From assembly GCF_014650075.1 (NCBI RefSeq), contig NZ_BMUG01000010.1, positions 62,001 to 126,000 on the forward strand: DNA of 64,000 bases, read 5' to 3'. Positions 25,715-33,904 of this stretch are shown here, one piece after another. Source of the DNA: Streptomyces microflavus (GTDB lineage Bacteria > Actinomycetota > Actinomycetes > Streptomycetales > Streptomycetaceae). The position numbers and the translations under genes were made by a program. Within the stretch, counting starts at the first letter, position 1; each line of letters begins with the position of its first letter. The notes beneath the pieces are model-generated. The model was not told the origin of the DNA. It made no database searches and worked only from the letters and a program-made list of their open reading frames with translations.

Positions 25715-25842
25715 CCCGTCCGGCGTTTGAGGACGGAACCCTTGCTGGGGTGGGCCCGGCGCTCAGAGGCCCCTCAGGTACGAGACCTTCGCAGGGCGCG
25801 CGACCCCCACCGCCCCGGTTCCGTCCTCGAACGCCGGACGGG
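25715..25842. repeat. 26-bp inverted repeats of the Streptomyces dispersed type flanking the HAD gene end
   Basis: The left copy 25715-25740 (core GTCCGGCGTTTGAGGACGG) and right copy 25817-25842 match in 25 of 26 positions in opposite orientation. A second nested pair (GGGCCCACCCCAG and CTGGGGTGGGCCC) lies at about 25702-25756. The right copy is inside the coding end of the HAD gene. Confidence 0.8.
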
Positions 25843-26539
25843 ATGAATGCGGCTCGACTCCCGGACGGGCCGGGTGCGGCTCCGAGGCCGGACGGGCCGG
25901 GGATCCACCCACCACCCCCACAAGCTCCGTCAACGCGTTGACCCGGAAGTCCGCCGTCCCCACCACATCCGGATGCTCCGCCCACCAGTGCCCGTACGGC
26001 CCCCGCCGCAGATGCGCCGTCCGCAGCCCCGCCGCCGCGGCGGGGAACAGGTCGTCCGCCGGGTGATCGCCCACGTACAGCGTCGCCCCCGGCTCCGCCC
26101 CCGACGCCTCCACCACCCGAGCGAAGAAGGCCGGATCCGGCTTCCGTACGCCCCACTCGTCCGAGGTCACCACCAGATCCGCGGGCAGGTCCAGCGCCCG
26201 CAGCCGCTCCCCGGCCCGTACCGTCCCGTTCCCCGCCACGACGACCCGGATCCCCGCCGCCCGCAGCTCCGCCAGCGCCGGCCGCACGTCCGGGTAGAGG
26301 TCCGACTCGTCGAGGTGCTCCCCGCGCCCGGCGGCCGCCCGGGCCAGGTACGCCTCGTCGACGTCCATGCCGGGCCGCAGCACCCGCAGCGCGTCCGTGG
26401 CGTCGCGGCCCTGGGCGACGGCCGCGCCCACCAGGGCGCTGAGCGTGTGCGCGGGCACTCCGAGCCAGTTGGCCCAGGACGCCCAGTGGCGGTCGTCGCG
26501 TACGAGTGTTTCGCCGATGCCGAGGACGATCGTTTCCAT
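25763..26539 (-). CDS. HAD-superfamily hydrolase-like protein lacking the nucleophilic aspartate
   Basis: 258 residues from the ATG at 26539 (an adjacent GTG adds one). HAD fold of the REG-2/YjjG kind: motif I region METIVLGIGETLV, motif II VVVAGNGT (Asn/Thr), motif III Lys in EWGVRKPDPAFF, motif IV YVGDHPADDLFPA. Motif I normally begins with Asp (D-I-G-E-T); here codon 7 is GGC (Gly) where GAC would give Asp, so phosphatase chemistry should be lost unless this is a sequence error. The last 45 or so residues (repeating ARPxxEPHxxRP) are encoded by dispersed repeat DNA. Function unknown. Confidence 0.82.
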   Translation of the reverse strand: METIVLGIGETLVRDDRHWASWANWLGVPAHTLSALVGAAVAQGRDATDALRVLRPGMDVDEAYLARAAAGRGEHLDESDLYPDVRPALAELRAAGIRVVVAGNGTVRAGERLRALDLPADLVVTSDEWGVRKPDPAFFARVVEASGAEPGATLYVGDHPADDLFPAAAAGLRTAHLRRGPYGHWWAEHPDVVGTADFRVNALTELVGVVGGSPARPASEPHPARPGVEPHSSRPAFEDGTGAVGVARPAKVSYLRGL

Positions 26540-26733
26540 CACCGTGCCGACACTAGGCGTGAGGATGCCGTGGCAGGGCTCTCATTCGGTGAGTCGGCCC
26601 GCACGAGTGAAGGGGGGCCGTGGGCACCCGCCCCACCGGCGACCGGTCCGGCACCCGTTCCGGCACCCCGGTCCCGCGATCCGACCCCCGAGGCCCTGGT
26701 CCGGCGCGCGCGCCTCGCTCGTATGCTCGGTTC

Positions 26734-29316
26734 ATGACCGATCCTCAGAGCGGACGCCCCACCTCCAACGCCATGCGGCGCGCACTCAAACGTGCCCGTG
26801 ACGGTGTCGCCCTCGATGTCACCGAGGCCGCTGTCCTGCTCCAGGCGCGCGGCGACGACCTGACGGATCTGGCGGCCTCCGCCGCCCGCGTCCGGGACGC
26901 GGGCCTGGAGGCGGCGGGCCGGCCGGGCGTGATCACGTACTCGCGCAAGGTCTTCATCCCGCTCACCCGACTCTGCCGTGACAAGTGCCACTACTGCACC
27001 TTCGTCACCGTCCCCGGCAAGCTCCGCCGGGCGGGCCACGGGATGTTCCTCTCGCCCGACGAGGTGCTGGCCATCGCGCGTGAGGGCGCGGCGATGGGCT
27101 GCAAGGAAGCGCTGTTCACCCTCGGCGACCGCCCCGAGGACCGCTGGCCCGAGGCGCGGGAGTGGCTGGAGGCGGAGGGGTACGACGACACCCTCGCGTA
27201 CGTACGCGCGATGGCGATCCGGGTCCTGGAGGAGACGGGCCTGCTGCCCCACCTCAACCCGGGCGTGATGACCTGGACCGATCTCCAGCGCCTGAAGCCC
27301 GTGGCCCCCTCGATGGGGATGATGCTGGAGACGACGGCGACCCGCCTGTGGTCCGAGCCGGGCGGCCCGCACCACGGCTCCCCGGACAAGGAACCGGCGG
27401 TGCGGCTGCGTGTCCTCGAAGACGCGGGGCGCTCCAATGTCCCCTTCACCACCGGCATCCTGATCGGGATCGGCGAGTCGTACGAGGAGCGCGCCGACTC
27501 CCTCTTCGAGCTGCGCAAGACGGCCCGCGCCTACCACGGCATCCAGGAAGTCATCGTGCAGAACTTCCGCGCCAAGCCGGACACGGCGATGCGCGGGATG
27601 CCCGACGCGGAGCTGGAGGAGCTGGCCGCCGCCATCGCGGTGGCCCGGCACATCCTCGGCCCGTCCGCCCGCATCCAGGCCCCGCCGAACCTGGTGGACG
27701 CCGAGTACGCGCTGCTCATCGGCGCGGGCATCGACGACTGGGGCGGGGTCTCGCCGCTCACCCCCGACCACGTCAACCCCGAACGCCCCTGGCCGCACAT
27801 CGACGAACTGGCCGCAAAGACCGCCGACTCGGGCTTCACGCTCCGCGAACGCCTCACCATCTACCCGGAGTTCATCCAGCGCGGGGAGCCGTGGCTCGAC
27901 CCCCGCCTCCTCCCGCACGTCCGCGCCCTGGCCGACCCGGAGACGGGCCTCGCCCGCGAGGACGTGCTTCCTGTCGGGCTGCCCTGGCAGGAGCCGGACG
28001 AGGGGTTCACCTCCTCCGGCCGCACCGACCTCCACACCACCATCGACACCGAGGGCCGCACCGGTGACCGCCGTGACGACTTCGACGAGGTGTACGGGGA
28101 CTGGGAGGCGCTCCGTGAGGCGGCGGCCCCCGGCATGGTCCCGTCCCGCATCGACGCCGACGTACGCCAGGCCCTGAGCCAGGCCGCCGACGACCCGACG
28201 AAGCTCACCGACGACCAGGCCCTCGCCCTGCTCCACGCGGACGGCCCGGCGCTGGACGAGCTGTGCCGGATCGCGGACACCCTGCGCCGGGACGTGGTCG
28301 GCGACGACGTCACGTACATCGTCACGCGGAACATCAACTTCACCAACGTCTGCTACACCGGCTGCCGCTTCTGCGCCTTCGCCCAGCGCCGCACGGACGC
28401 CGACGCGTACACCCTCTCCCTGGACCAGGTCGCGGACCGGGCGGCGCAGGCGTGGGACGTCGGCGCGGTCGAGGTCTGCATGCAGGGCGGCATCCACCCG
28501 GACCTGCCCGGGACGGCGTACTTCGACATCGCGAGGGCGGTGAAGGAACGCGTCCCCGGCATGCACGTGCACGCCTTCTCGCCCATGGAGGTCGTCAACG
28601 GGGCGACCCGCACCGGCATGTCGATCCGCGACTGGCTGACGGCCGCCAAGGAGGCCGGGCTCGACTCGATCCCCGGTACGGCGGCGGAGATCCTGGACGA
28701 CGAGGTCCGCTGGGTCCTCACCAAGGGCAAACTGCCCACGGCCACCTGGCTGGAGGTCATCAAGACGGCACACGAGGTGGGCCTGCGCTCGTCCTCGACG
28801 ATGATGTACGGCCACGTGGACCAGCCCCGCCACTGGCTGGGCCACTTCCGTACGCTCTCCCGACTCCAGCAGGAGACAGGCGGGTTGACGGAGTTCGTCA
28901 CCCTCCCCTTCATCCACACCAACGCCCCGGTCTATCTGGCCGGCATCGCCCGCCCGGGCCCGACGGACCGCGACAACAGGGCCGTCACCGCCATGGCGCG
29001 GCTCCTGCTCCACCCGCACATCACCAACATCCAGACGAGCTGGGTGAAGCTCGGCACGGAGGGTGCGGCGGAGATGCTCCGCTCGGGCGCGAACGACCTG
29101 GGCGGCACGCTGATGGAGGAGACCATCTCCCGTATGGCGGGGTCGAGTTACGGCTCGTACCGCTCGATCCAGGACCTGAAGGCCATCGCCGAGCTTGCCG
29201 GCCGCCCCTCCCGCCCGCGCACCACGCTGTACGGGGAGGTCCCGGCCGAACGCGTCGCGGCGGCCACGGCCTCGGACGGCCACCTGCCGGAACTGCTGCC
29301 GGTGCTGCCGAGCTGA
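26734..29316 (+). CDS. fbiC: Bifunctional FO synthase (7,8-didemethyl-8-hydroxy-5-deazariboflavin synthase)
   Basis: 860 residues; ATG at 26734 (MTDPQSGRPTSNAMRRALKRARDG). Two radical-SAM halves: CofG-like, with CRDKCHYC cysteines 81, 85, 88, and CofH-like, with CYTGCRFC cysteines 540, 544, 547. Each has its further barrel motifs (ALFTLGDRPEDRW; EVCMQGGIHPDLPG; SSSTMMYGHVD). It makes the Fo chromophore of coenzyme F420 from tyrosine and 5-amino-6-ribitylaminouracil. Length is normal for the actinobacterial fused enzyme. It is monocistronic and convergent with the DUF4157 gene. F420 made from its product serves LLM-class enzymes, several of which lie in this window. Confidence 0.97.
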   Translation: MTDPQSGRPTSNAMRRALKRARDGVALDVTEAAVLLQARGDDLTDLAASAARVRDAGLEAAGRPGVITYSRKVFIPLTRLCRDKCHYCTFVTVPGKLRRAGHGMFLSPDEVLAIAREGAAMGCKEALFTLGDRPEDRWPEAREWLEAEGYDDTLAYVRAMAIRVLEETGLLPHLNPGVMTWTDLQRLKPVAPSMGMMLETTATRLWSEPGGPHHGSPDKEPAVRLRVLEDAGRSNVPFTTGILIGIGESYEERADSLFELRKTARAYHGIQEVIVQNFRAKPDTAMRGMPDAELEELAAAIAVARHILGPSARIQAPPNLVDAEYALLIGAGIDDWGGVSPLTPDHVNPERPWPHIDELAAKTADSGFTLRERLTIYPEFIQRGEPWLDPRLLPHVRALADPETGLAREDVLPVGLPWQEPDEGFTSSGRTDLHTTIDTEGRTGDRRDDFDEVYGDWEALREAAAPGMVPSRIDADVRQALSQAADDPTKLTDDQALALLHADGPALDELCRIADTLRRDVVGDDVTYIVTRNINFTNVCYTGCRFCAFAQRRTDADAYTLSLDQVADRAAQAWDVGAVEVCMQGGIHPDLPGTAYFDIARAVKERVPGMHVHAFSPMEVVNGATRTGMSIRDWLTAAKEAGLDSIPGTAAEILDDEVRWVLTKGKLPTATWLEVIKTAHEVGLRSSSTMMYGHVDQPRHWLGHFRTLSRLQQETGGLTEFVTLPFIHTNAPVYLAGIARPGPTDRDNRAVTAMARLLLHPHITNIQTSWVKLGTEGAAEMLRSGANDLGGTLMEETISRMAGSSYGSYRSIQDLKAIAELAGRPSRPRTTLYGEVPAERVAAATASDGHLPELLPVLPS

Positions 29317-29340
29317 GGGGGAGGGGCGCGGTCGCCGCGC

Positions 29341-29397
29341 CGGTCAGGGGTTGCCGTAACGGCCAGGGGTTGCCGTGCCGGTCAGGGGGAGTCGCCG
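29341..29397. repeat. Three 19-bp tandem repeats between convergent genes
   Basis: CGGTCAGGGGTTGCCGTAA and CGGCCAGGGGTTGCCGTGC are followed by a partial third unit, filling the spacer between fbiC and the DUF4157 gene. Confidence 0.65.
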
Positions 29398-29402
29398 CCG
29401 GG

Positions 29403-30929
29403 TCACACGGTCGCGGCTTCCTCCTGCGGGGCCGGGCCGGGGGCGGCGGTGGGCAGGTCGTTCCCGGACCGGTTCTTCACGAGCTCGACGTTCTCGACGA
29501 AGAGCTGGAAGAGCAGCTGGCTCGCGCTGACCTCCCGGCCGTTCTTGCCGTTGGCGCCCTGGGCGATGCCCAGGCTGTAGGGCTCCTTGTCCTCGGCCTT
29601 CACGCCGATGTACCCGCCCAGCGTGCCCTCGTTCTGGGTCGCGTTCTGGAACTCTCCGCCGTCTGCGTTCGCCTTGCGGATCAGGTCGTTCTTGTAGCCA
29701 GGCCCGAGGGCCATGTGGTCCTGGTTGTAGAGGAGTTCATGGGCGCCGGGCTTCAGCGTGAACTTCAGCTGGACCGCGTAGGAGGCACTGTCGGTGTTGT
29801 AGTACCCGTCGGCCTGGCCCTGGTCGCCGAGGTGGGCTCCGATCGTCAGGCCCTTGTGGTTCTCCCTGAACCCCGCCGCTGAACGGCCCTCGGTGGTCAG
29901 GTACTCCGTCAGGGCCTGCCGGGCGGCTCCGTCGCCCCAGTAGGTCAGGGCGCTGTGGGCCTCCTCGAAGCTCATGGACCTGTACAGCTCCATCCTGCCC
30001 GCGTCCGGCCCCTTGTCCGCCAGGGCGCGCAGAAGGTTCGGGCCGACGGACGCGATGACCTCGTCCATCCGGCGCGGAGGCTTGCTGGCCTTGAACTTCT
30101 TCGCGTTCGCCTTGGACGTCGTCATCTGCGTGGCCCTCGCCTTCGCGGCGCCCTTGCTGGCGCCGCTCAAGCCCGCCTGCTCCTCCCAGTAGTCGACCGT
30201 CAGCCGGTCCTGGGGGCCCGCGACGCGCTGCACGGAGGGGCTGGGGCCGTGGCCGGGGGAGGGCGCCGCCAGGCGCTGCACGTCCGTGGCGGCGGTCTGC
30301 GGGCGGGCCGCCATGGCCCGGCCGGCGTTCGCCTCCGCTTCGCGCTCGAACCGGTCCGACGGGTCGGAGACCCTGAGCCCCGTTCCGTTGTCGGTGCCGG
30401 CGACGGGCCCCTGGCGTTGCTGGATGACGTGGGTGAGCTCGTGGGCGAGGGTGTGCCTGTCGTTGCCGCCGTCACCGATGACGACGTGGCTGCCGGAGGT
30501 GTAGGCGCGGGCGCCGACTTCGGCGGCGGAGGCCTTGGCGGCGCTGTCGCTGTGGATGCGGACGTCGGAGAAGTCAGCGCCGAGCCTGGCTTCCATGTCG
30601 GTGCGGGTGGCGTCGTCCAGGGGGCGTCCGGGGGCGCGCAGGACGTCGTGGACCGCGGACCGCTGCACCGCGGACCCTTGCGCTCCGGACCGCTGCACCG
30701 AGGCCTGCCCGCCCGGCTGGTGCCCGCATCCGTCGGTGTGCCGGTGCTGCTCCTGGGAGTGACCGGATTCGCGGAGCATCTGCACGACCGCGGCGTTGCC
30801 CAGAGTGGACTGCAACGCCATCAGCCCCGCCGGTGCCGCCGTCGACTGCTGAGGAGTCGCGGCATGCCGGGAGGACCGCGGCAGCTGTTCGTCGGTCTTC
30901 AGCGCCGGGCGGGGGTGCTTGGTGCTCAC
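29403..30929 (-). CDS. DUF4157 (eCIS core-domain) protein with variable C-terminal putative toxin domain
   Basis: About 508 residues from the GTG at 30929 with GGAAAGG upstream; an ATG at 30950 is an alternative start. Parts in order: a Gln/Ser-rich disordered lead with ALQSTLGNAAVVQML (residues about 40-55), the DUF4157 domain with RPLDDATRTDMEARLGADFSDVRIHSD, AEVGARAYTSGSHVVIG and the metalloprotease-like HELTHVIQQRQG, a Pro/Gln linker with VQR motifs, and a unique 260-residue C-terminal part. The latter includes MELYRSMSFEEAH, GLTIGAHLGDQGQADGYYNTDSASY and LLFQLFVENVELVK. DUF4157 marks cargo loaded into extracellular contractile injection systems. The C-terminal domain is not recognised; the LYR and terminal strand patterns vaguely recall ADP-ribosyltransferases. 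No eCIS structural genes are in the window. Confidence 0.8.
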   Translation of the reverse strand: MSTKHPRPALKTDEQLPRSSRHAATPQQSTAAPAGLMALQSTLGNAAVVQMLRESGHSQEQHRHTDGCGHQPGGQASVQRSGAQGSAVQRSAVHDVLRAPGRPLDDATRTDMEARLGADFSDVRIHSDSAAKASAAEVGARAYTSGSHVVIGDGGNDRHTLAHELTHVIQQRQGPVAGTDNGTGLRVSDPSDRFEREAEANAGRAMAARPQTAATDVQRLAAPSPGHGPSPSVQRVAGPQDRLTVDYWEEQAGLSGASKGAAKARATQMTTSKANAKKFKASKPPRRMDEVIASVGPNLLRALADKGPDAGRMELYRSMSFEEAHSALTYWGDGAARQALTEYLTTEGRSAAGFRENHKGLTIGAHLGDQGQADGYYNTDSASYAVQLKFTLKPGAHELLYNQDHMALGPGYKNDLIRKANADGGEFQNATQNEGTLGGYIGVKAEDKEPYSLGIAQGANGKNGREVSASQLLFQLFVENVELVKNRSGNDLPTAAPGPAPQEEAATV

Positions 30930-30950
30930 GCGATCGCCTTTCCGATTCAT

Positions 30951-31289
30951 CGGGGCAGCCGCCTCGCGCGGCTGCCCGGCCCCACCCCCTGGGGGCGGTC
31001 ACCCGTCGTGACCAGGGCCTCTGCAGTAGTATCAGCTACTTTTCCGGTGCGAAGCCAATGATCGTCCGCAGCGGCGAGCCGCGTCCCGCTGCGAACTCGG
31101 CGTCCTGTGCGCCCTGGTGACGGGATGCTGAATGTCTCCGAATATCTCCGCGATGTCGCCACCCCGTCATGGAAACTTGTGTCCGTGTACGGACAAGCGC
31201 GCCCGGGGTCCTGCAGACTGCGACAGGTGCCCCCACGCCGAGGCGGCCGGTAGTCGCTTCGGCCACGCCTCCACGAGGAGAGAAGCAGT
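30951..31289. other. Divergent promoter region between DUF4157 gene and NLP gene
   Basis: 339 bp with somewhat lower GC (about 31000-31170) and no recognisable gene. It carries the two divergent promoters; no clear operator dyad was found. Confidence 0.5.
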
Positions 31290-32123
31290 ATGCGCAAACC
31301 GCCCTCCCCGTCCCCCGCCTCCACCGGCCCCAGGCCGCCCGCCTCCGTCAGGGGCCGGGCCTCGCGCGTCGGCACGGTCCTCGCCGCCGCGGCCCTGTTC
31401 GTACTGATCCCCGCGTCCACGGCCCACGCCGACCCGCCGCGCAACCTCCCCCAGAACGCGGGCGGTTACGAGCAGACGTTCTCGCCCGCCTTCGACTACG
31501 ACGGTGACGGCTGCTACGCCACCCCCGCCATCGGCCCGGACGGAACCCTCGCGCCCGGCCTGAAGACGACCGGCGCGATCAACGGGAGCTGCCGGGACCG
31601 GTCGGACCTGGACAACTCCCAGACGTACGCCCGCTCCCTGTGCAACAACGGCTGGTGCGGCATCGTCTACGCGGGCTACTTCGAGAAGGACCAGGCCGTC
31701 CACGGCAGCGGCCTCGGCGGGCACCGCCACGACTTCGAGCACGTCGTCTCCTGGGTCAACCAGGGCTCCAACCAGGTGGATTACGTCTCCACCACCCAGC
31801 ACAGCACGGTCAAGACCTACCCCCGCTCCCAGGTGCGCTTCGACGGCTCGCACCCCAAGATCGTCTACCACAAGGACGGCGCGAGCACGCACTTCTTCCG
31901 CCTCGCCAACGGCAACGACGAGCCGCCCGAGAACCACTACGGCAACTGGCGCTACCCCCCGATCGTCGACTGGAACGGCTTCCCCAGCACGGAGTTGCGC
32001 GACCGCCTGATGAACGCGGACTTCGGCGCCGCCACCATCAAGGTCACCGACAAGGACAACCGCTTCCGCAATCTCCTCAACAACTCCAAGCCCGGCGGCA
32101 TCCCCTTCGACCCCTGGGCCTGA
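31290..32123 (+). CDS. Secreted NPP1-family necrosis-inducing protein (NLP)
   Basis: 277 residues; ATG at 31290 behind GGAGAGAAG. Long signal peptide (Arg-rich lead, hydrophobic VGTVLAAAALFVLIPASTAHA, cleavage before DPP). The mature protein has the NLP heptapeptide as GHRHDFEHVVSWV (canonical GHRHDWE), the upstream DGDGCYATPAIGPDG and SQTYARSLCNNGWCGIVYAGYFEKDQ with the type 1 cysteine pair, and FGAATIKVTDKDNRFRNLL at the end. In fungi and oomycetes NLPs bind plant sphingolipids and lyse dicot cells, so this is a candidate plant-active cytolysin. With three pectinases in the window it points to life on plant tissue. Trp to Phe in the heptapeptide is a mild variation. Confidence 0.93.
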   Translation: MRKPPSPSPASTGPRPPASVRGRASRVGTVLAAAALFVLIPASTAHADPPRNLPQNAGGYEQTFSPAFDYDGDGCYATPAIGPDGTLAPGLKTTGAINGSCRDRSDLDNSQTYARSLCNNGWCGIVYAGYFEKDQAVHGSGLGGHRHDFEHVVSWVNQGSNQVDYVSTTQHSTVKTYPRSQVRFDGSHPKIVYHKDGASTHFFRLANGNDEPPENHYGNWRYPPIVDWNGFPSTELRDRLMNADFGAATIKVTDKDNRFRNLLNNSKPGGIPFDPWA

Positions 32124-32297
32124 CGGCCGGCGGCCAGGGCGTACGAGCCCTACGCCCTGGCCCACGTGATCGCGCGACCCTCGCCGTCGCCTGCGTGCAG
32201 GCCGCCCCGGGCGCTATCCGGATGCTGCTCCCGATGGTCGAACACGACGCCATCCGCCCACCGCCGCCCGCAACGGTGAACCCGGCAGCCGACAGGA

Positions 32298-32371
32298 CGG
32301 GGCCGGCCGGATTCGAACCGGCGTCCTCCCACATGAGGTGAAGGCGCGACAACCGCTGCGCTACGAGCCCC
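32298..32371 (-). tRNA. tRNA-Met-like sequence (anticodon CAT), imperfect; possibly a pseudo-tRNA
   Basis: On the minus strand a 74-nt cloverleaf can be drawn: acceptor GGGGCT with AGCCCC-like 3' end, D arm GCGC...GCGC with AGCGGTTGTC loop, anticodon loop CTCATGT, and a perfect T arm GCCGG-TTCGAAT-CCGGC. However, the acceptor has a mismatch or bulge at its base and the anticodon stem has an A-G mismatch, with a short variable loop. CCA is not encoded. It may be a divergent elongator tRNA-Met or a decayed copy. The rest of 32124-32514 has no gene. Confidence 0.55.
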
Positions 32372-32514
32372 GTCCCGCTCGCGAGCATACGGTCGCACTG
32401 CCCACCTCGGTACGCGATTTTCTCAGGAAGCCGCACGTGGACGGGCGCACGAGGGCCCGCGCCCTCGCCCGGTGAGGACGAAGACGCGGGCCCTGGGGGC
32501 GTACGCCGCCGGGT

Positions 32515-32721
32515 TCAGGCCCCGGCCGCGAACTCCACGAAGGCCGCCCAGGCGGGGGCGGTGACGAGGAGGGCGGGGCCGGTGGGGGTCTTGCTGTCGC
32601 GTACGGGGATGAGGCCGGGGTAGCCGTCGGCGACCTCGATGCAGTTGTTCGCGCCCCCGTCGCTGTAACTGGACTTGCGCCAGGTTGCGGTGGAGAGGTC
32701 GGGGGTGGTGGATGCGGTCAC
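32515..32721 (-). CDS. DUF397 protein
   Basis: 68 residues; the GTG at 32721 overlaps the stop of the upstream DUF397 gene (GTGA). Typical pattern LSTATWRKSSYSDGGANNCIEVADG...VPVRDSKTPTGPALLVTAPAWAAFV. DUF397 proteins are small partners of XRE/DUF5753 regulators in streptomycetes and, in the WhiJ-like and AbaA-like systems, tune development or antibiotic production (from memory). It is nearly a copy of its neighbour, the third gene of a coupled three-gene unit. Confidence 0.9.
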   Translation of the reverse strand: MTASTTPDLSTATWRKSSYSDGGANNCIEVADGYPGLIPVRDSKTPTGPALLVTAPAWAAFVEFAAGA

Positions 32722-32924
32722 AGGTTCCCCTTCCGTACGTCGCCGATGAAGGCGGTCCAGGCGGGCGCGGCGATCACGAGGGCGGGGCCTGCGGGGACCT
32801 TGCTGTCGCGCACGGGGACGAGGCCGGAGTAGCCGTCTGCCACCTCGATGCAGTTGTTGTCGCCCCCGTCGCTGTAGCTGGACTTGCGCCAGGTCGCGGT
32901 TGAGAGGTCGGGCGTGCGCTTCAT
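32718..32924 (-). CDS. DUF397 protein
   Basis: 68 residues (MKRTPDLSTATWRKSSYSDGG...DVRKGNL). The ATG at 32924 overlaps the XRE regulator stop (ATGA), so translation is coupled. About four-fifths identical to the following DUF397 protein, evidence of a tandem duplication with the 3' tails diverging (GDVRKGNL versus VEFAAGA). It probably binds or antagonises the XRE protein. Confidence 0.9.
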   Translation of the reverse strand: MKRTPDLSTATWRKSSYSDGGDNNCIEVADGYSGLVPVRDSKVPAGPALVIAAPAWTAFIGDVRKGNL

Positions 32925-33754
32925 GATCCTCTGAACTCCTTCAGGACGCCCCTGATGAACGCGATGGAGTCGGGCGGGGGCAACGCCCGATCCCGTGCCC
33001 GATCGTAGGACAGCCGGGCGCGCGTGACGTCTTCCGGATCCTCCAGCAATTCGGAGCACTGGTTGCCTTCCATATAGGCAACGGCACTCCCGTCGTCCTG
33101 CCACATCAGCGTGAGGGAGCCGTCCATCAAATGGTGGGCCCCGGCCGAGAGTGGCAACACCTGAAGCGTGACCATCGGCAGCTCCGCGATCGCGATCAGG
33201 TGCTCCAGCTGGGCTTCCCACACCTCCGCACTGCCCACCTGACGCCGTAGCCCGTACTCGTCGATGATGATGCGGACGGTGGGGGCCGGGTTGCGGTAGA
33301 GCAGTTGTTGACGGCCGAGTCGCGCTATGACCTGTTCTTCGACCGACTCGGCTTCGCTCTCCGTTTCCTGGTCGCCCGACAACAGGGCGCGGGCCACATC
33401 CTCGGTCTGGAGCAGTCCGGGAATGCCGAGCGTGAACAGGTGCATGATGCGCGCCCCGAACTCCAGCCGCATGAACTCCTTGTACTTGTCCTTGAAGACC
33501 TCCCGCCGCGCCACCTTCCACAGCTCGACCAGCAGCCCGCCCGTCTCGTAGAACCGGTCCAGGTCCTCCATCACCGCGAGCTTCGAGAGCCGTTTGCCTG
33601 TCTCCAGGCGGTACAGATAGCTCTTGTCGTACCGGGTCTTCACCGCGAGCTGGCCGAGTGACAGACCCGCCTTCTCCCGTAGGAACTTCAGGGCGCGCCC
33701 CAGCGCCGCGCGCCCCGACTCCGCTTCCACGTCCACTTCCGCGACTTCGGTCAT
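32921..33754 (-). CDS. XRE-family regulator with DUF5753 ligand domain
   Basis: 277 residues from the ATG at 33754 (MTEVAEVDVEAESGRAALGRALKFLREKAGLSL); the frame to 33862 only adds a basic non-homologous lead. N-terminal helix-turn-helix (LSLGQLAVKTRYDKSYLYRLETGKRL), then the DUF5753 domain with IPGLLQTEDVARALL, the RIIIDEYGLRRQVGS block, LPMVTLQVLPLSAGAHHLMDGSLTLMW and AYMEGNQCSELLEDPEDVTRARLSYDRAR. Such proteins act with DUF397 partners in Streptomyces development. Coupled to two DUF397 genes. Divergent from a 98-aa gene, with both promoters in only 150 bp. Confidence 0.9.
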   Translation of the reverse strand: MTEVAEVDVEAESGRAALGRALKFLREKAGLSLGQLAVKTRYDKSYLYRLETGKRLSKLAVMEDLDRFYETGGLLVELWKVARREVFKDKYKEFMRLEFGARIMHLFTLGIPGLLQTEDVARALLSGDQETESEAESVEEQVIARLGRQQLLYRNPAPTVRIIIDEYGLRRQVGSAEVWEAQLEHLIAIAELPMVTLQVLPLSAGAHHLMDGSLTLMWQDDGSAVAYMEGNQCSELLEDPEDVTRARLSYDRARDRALPPPDSIAFIRGVLKEFRGS

Positions 33755-33904
33755 CCCCGATTCCCCGACCCCTTGCCGTTGTCCTGTGCACAGGCAATCG
33801 CGTGCCTCTGTCGAGCGTAGGGCGGCGGCCGTGACGATGGGGGCACGAACGGTAATCGCCACCCGTCAGGGTCACACGAGCCCCCACGCGCTAAGGACAC
33901 CGAC

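Noticed and set aside
29403..32123. Toxin-immunity pair (DUF4157 protein with the NLP gene as immunity)
   Set aside because: The NLP is a secreted protein with its own signal peptide and family motif; nothing suggests immunity.
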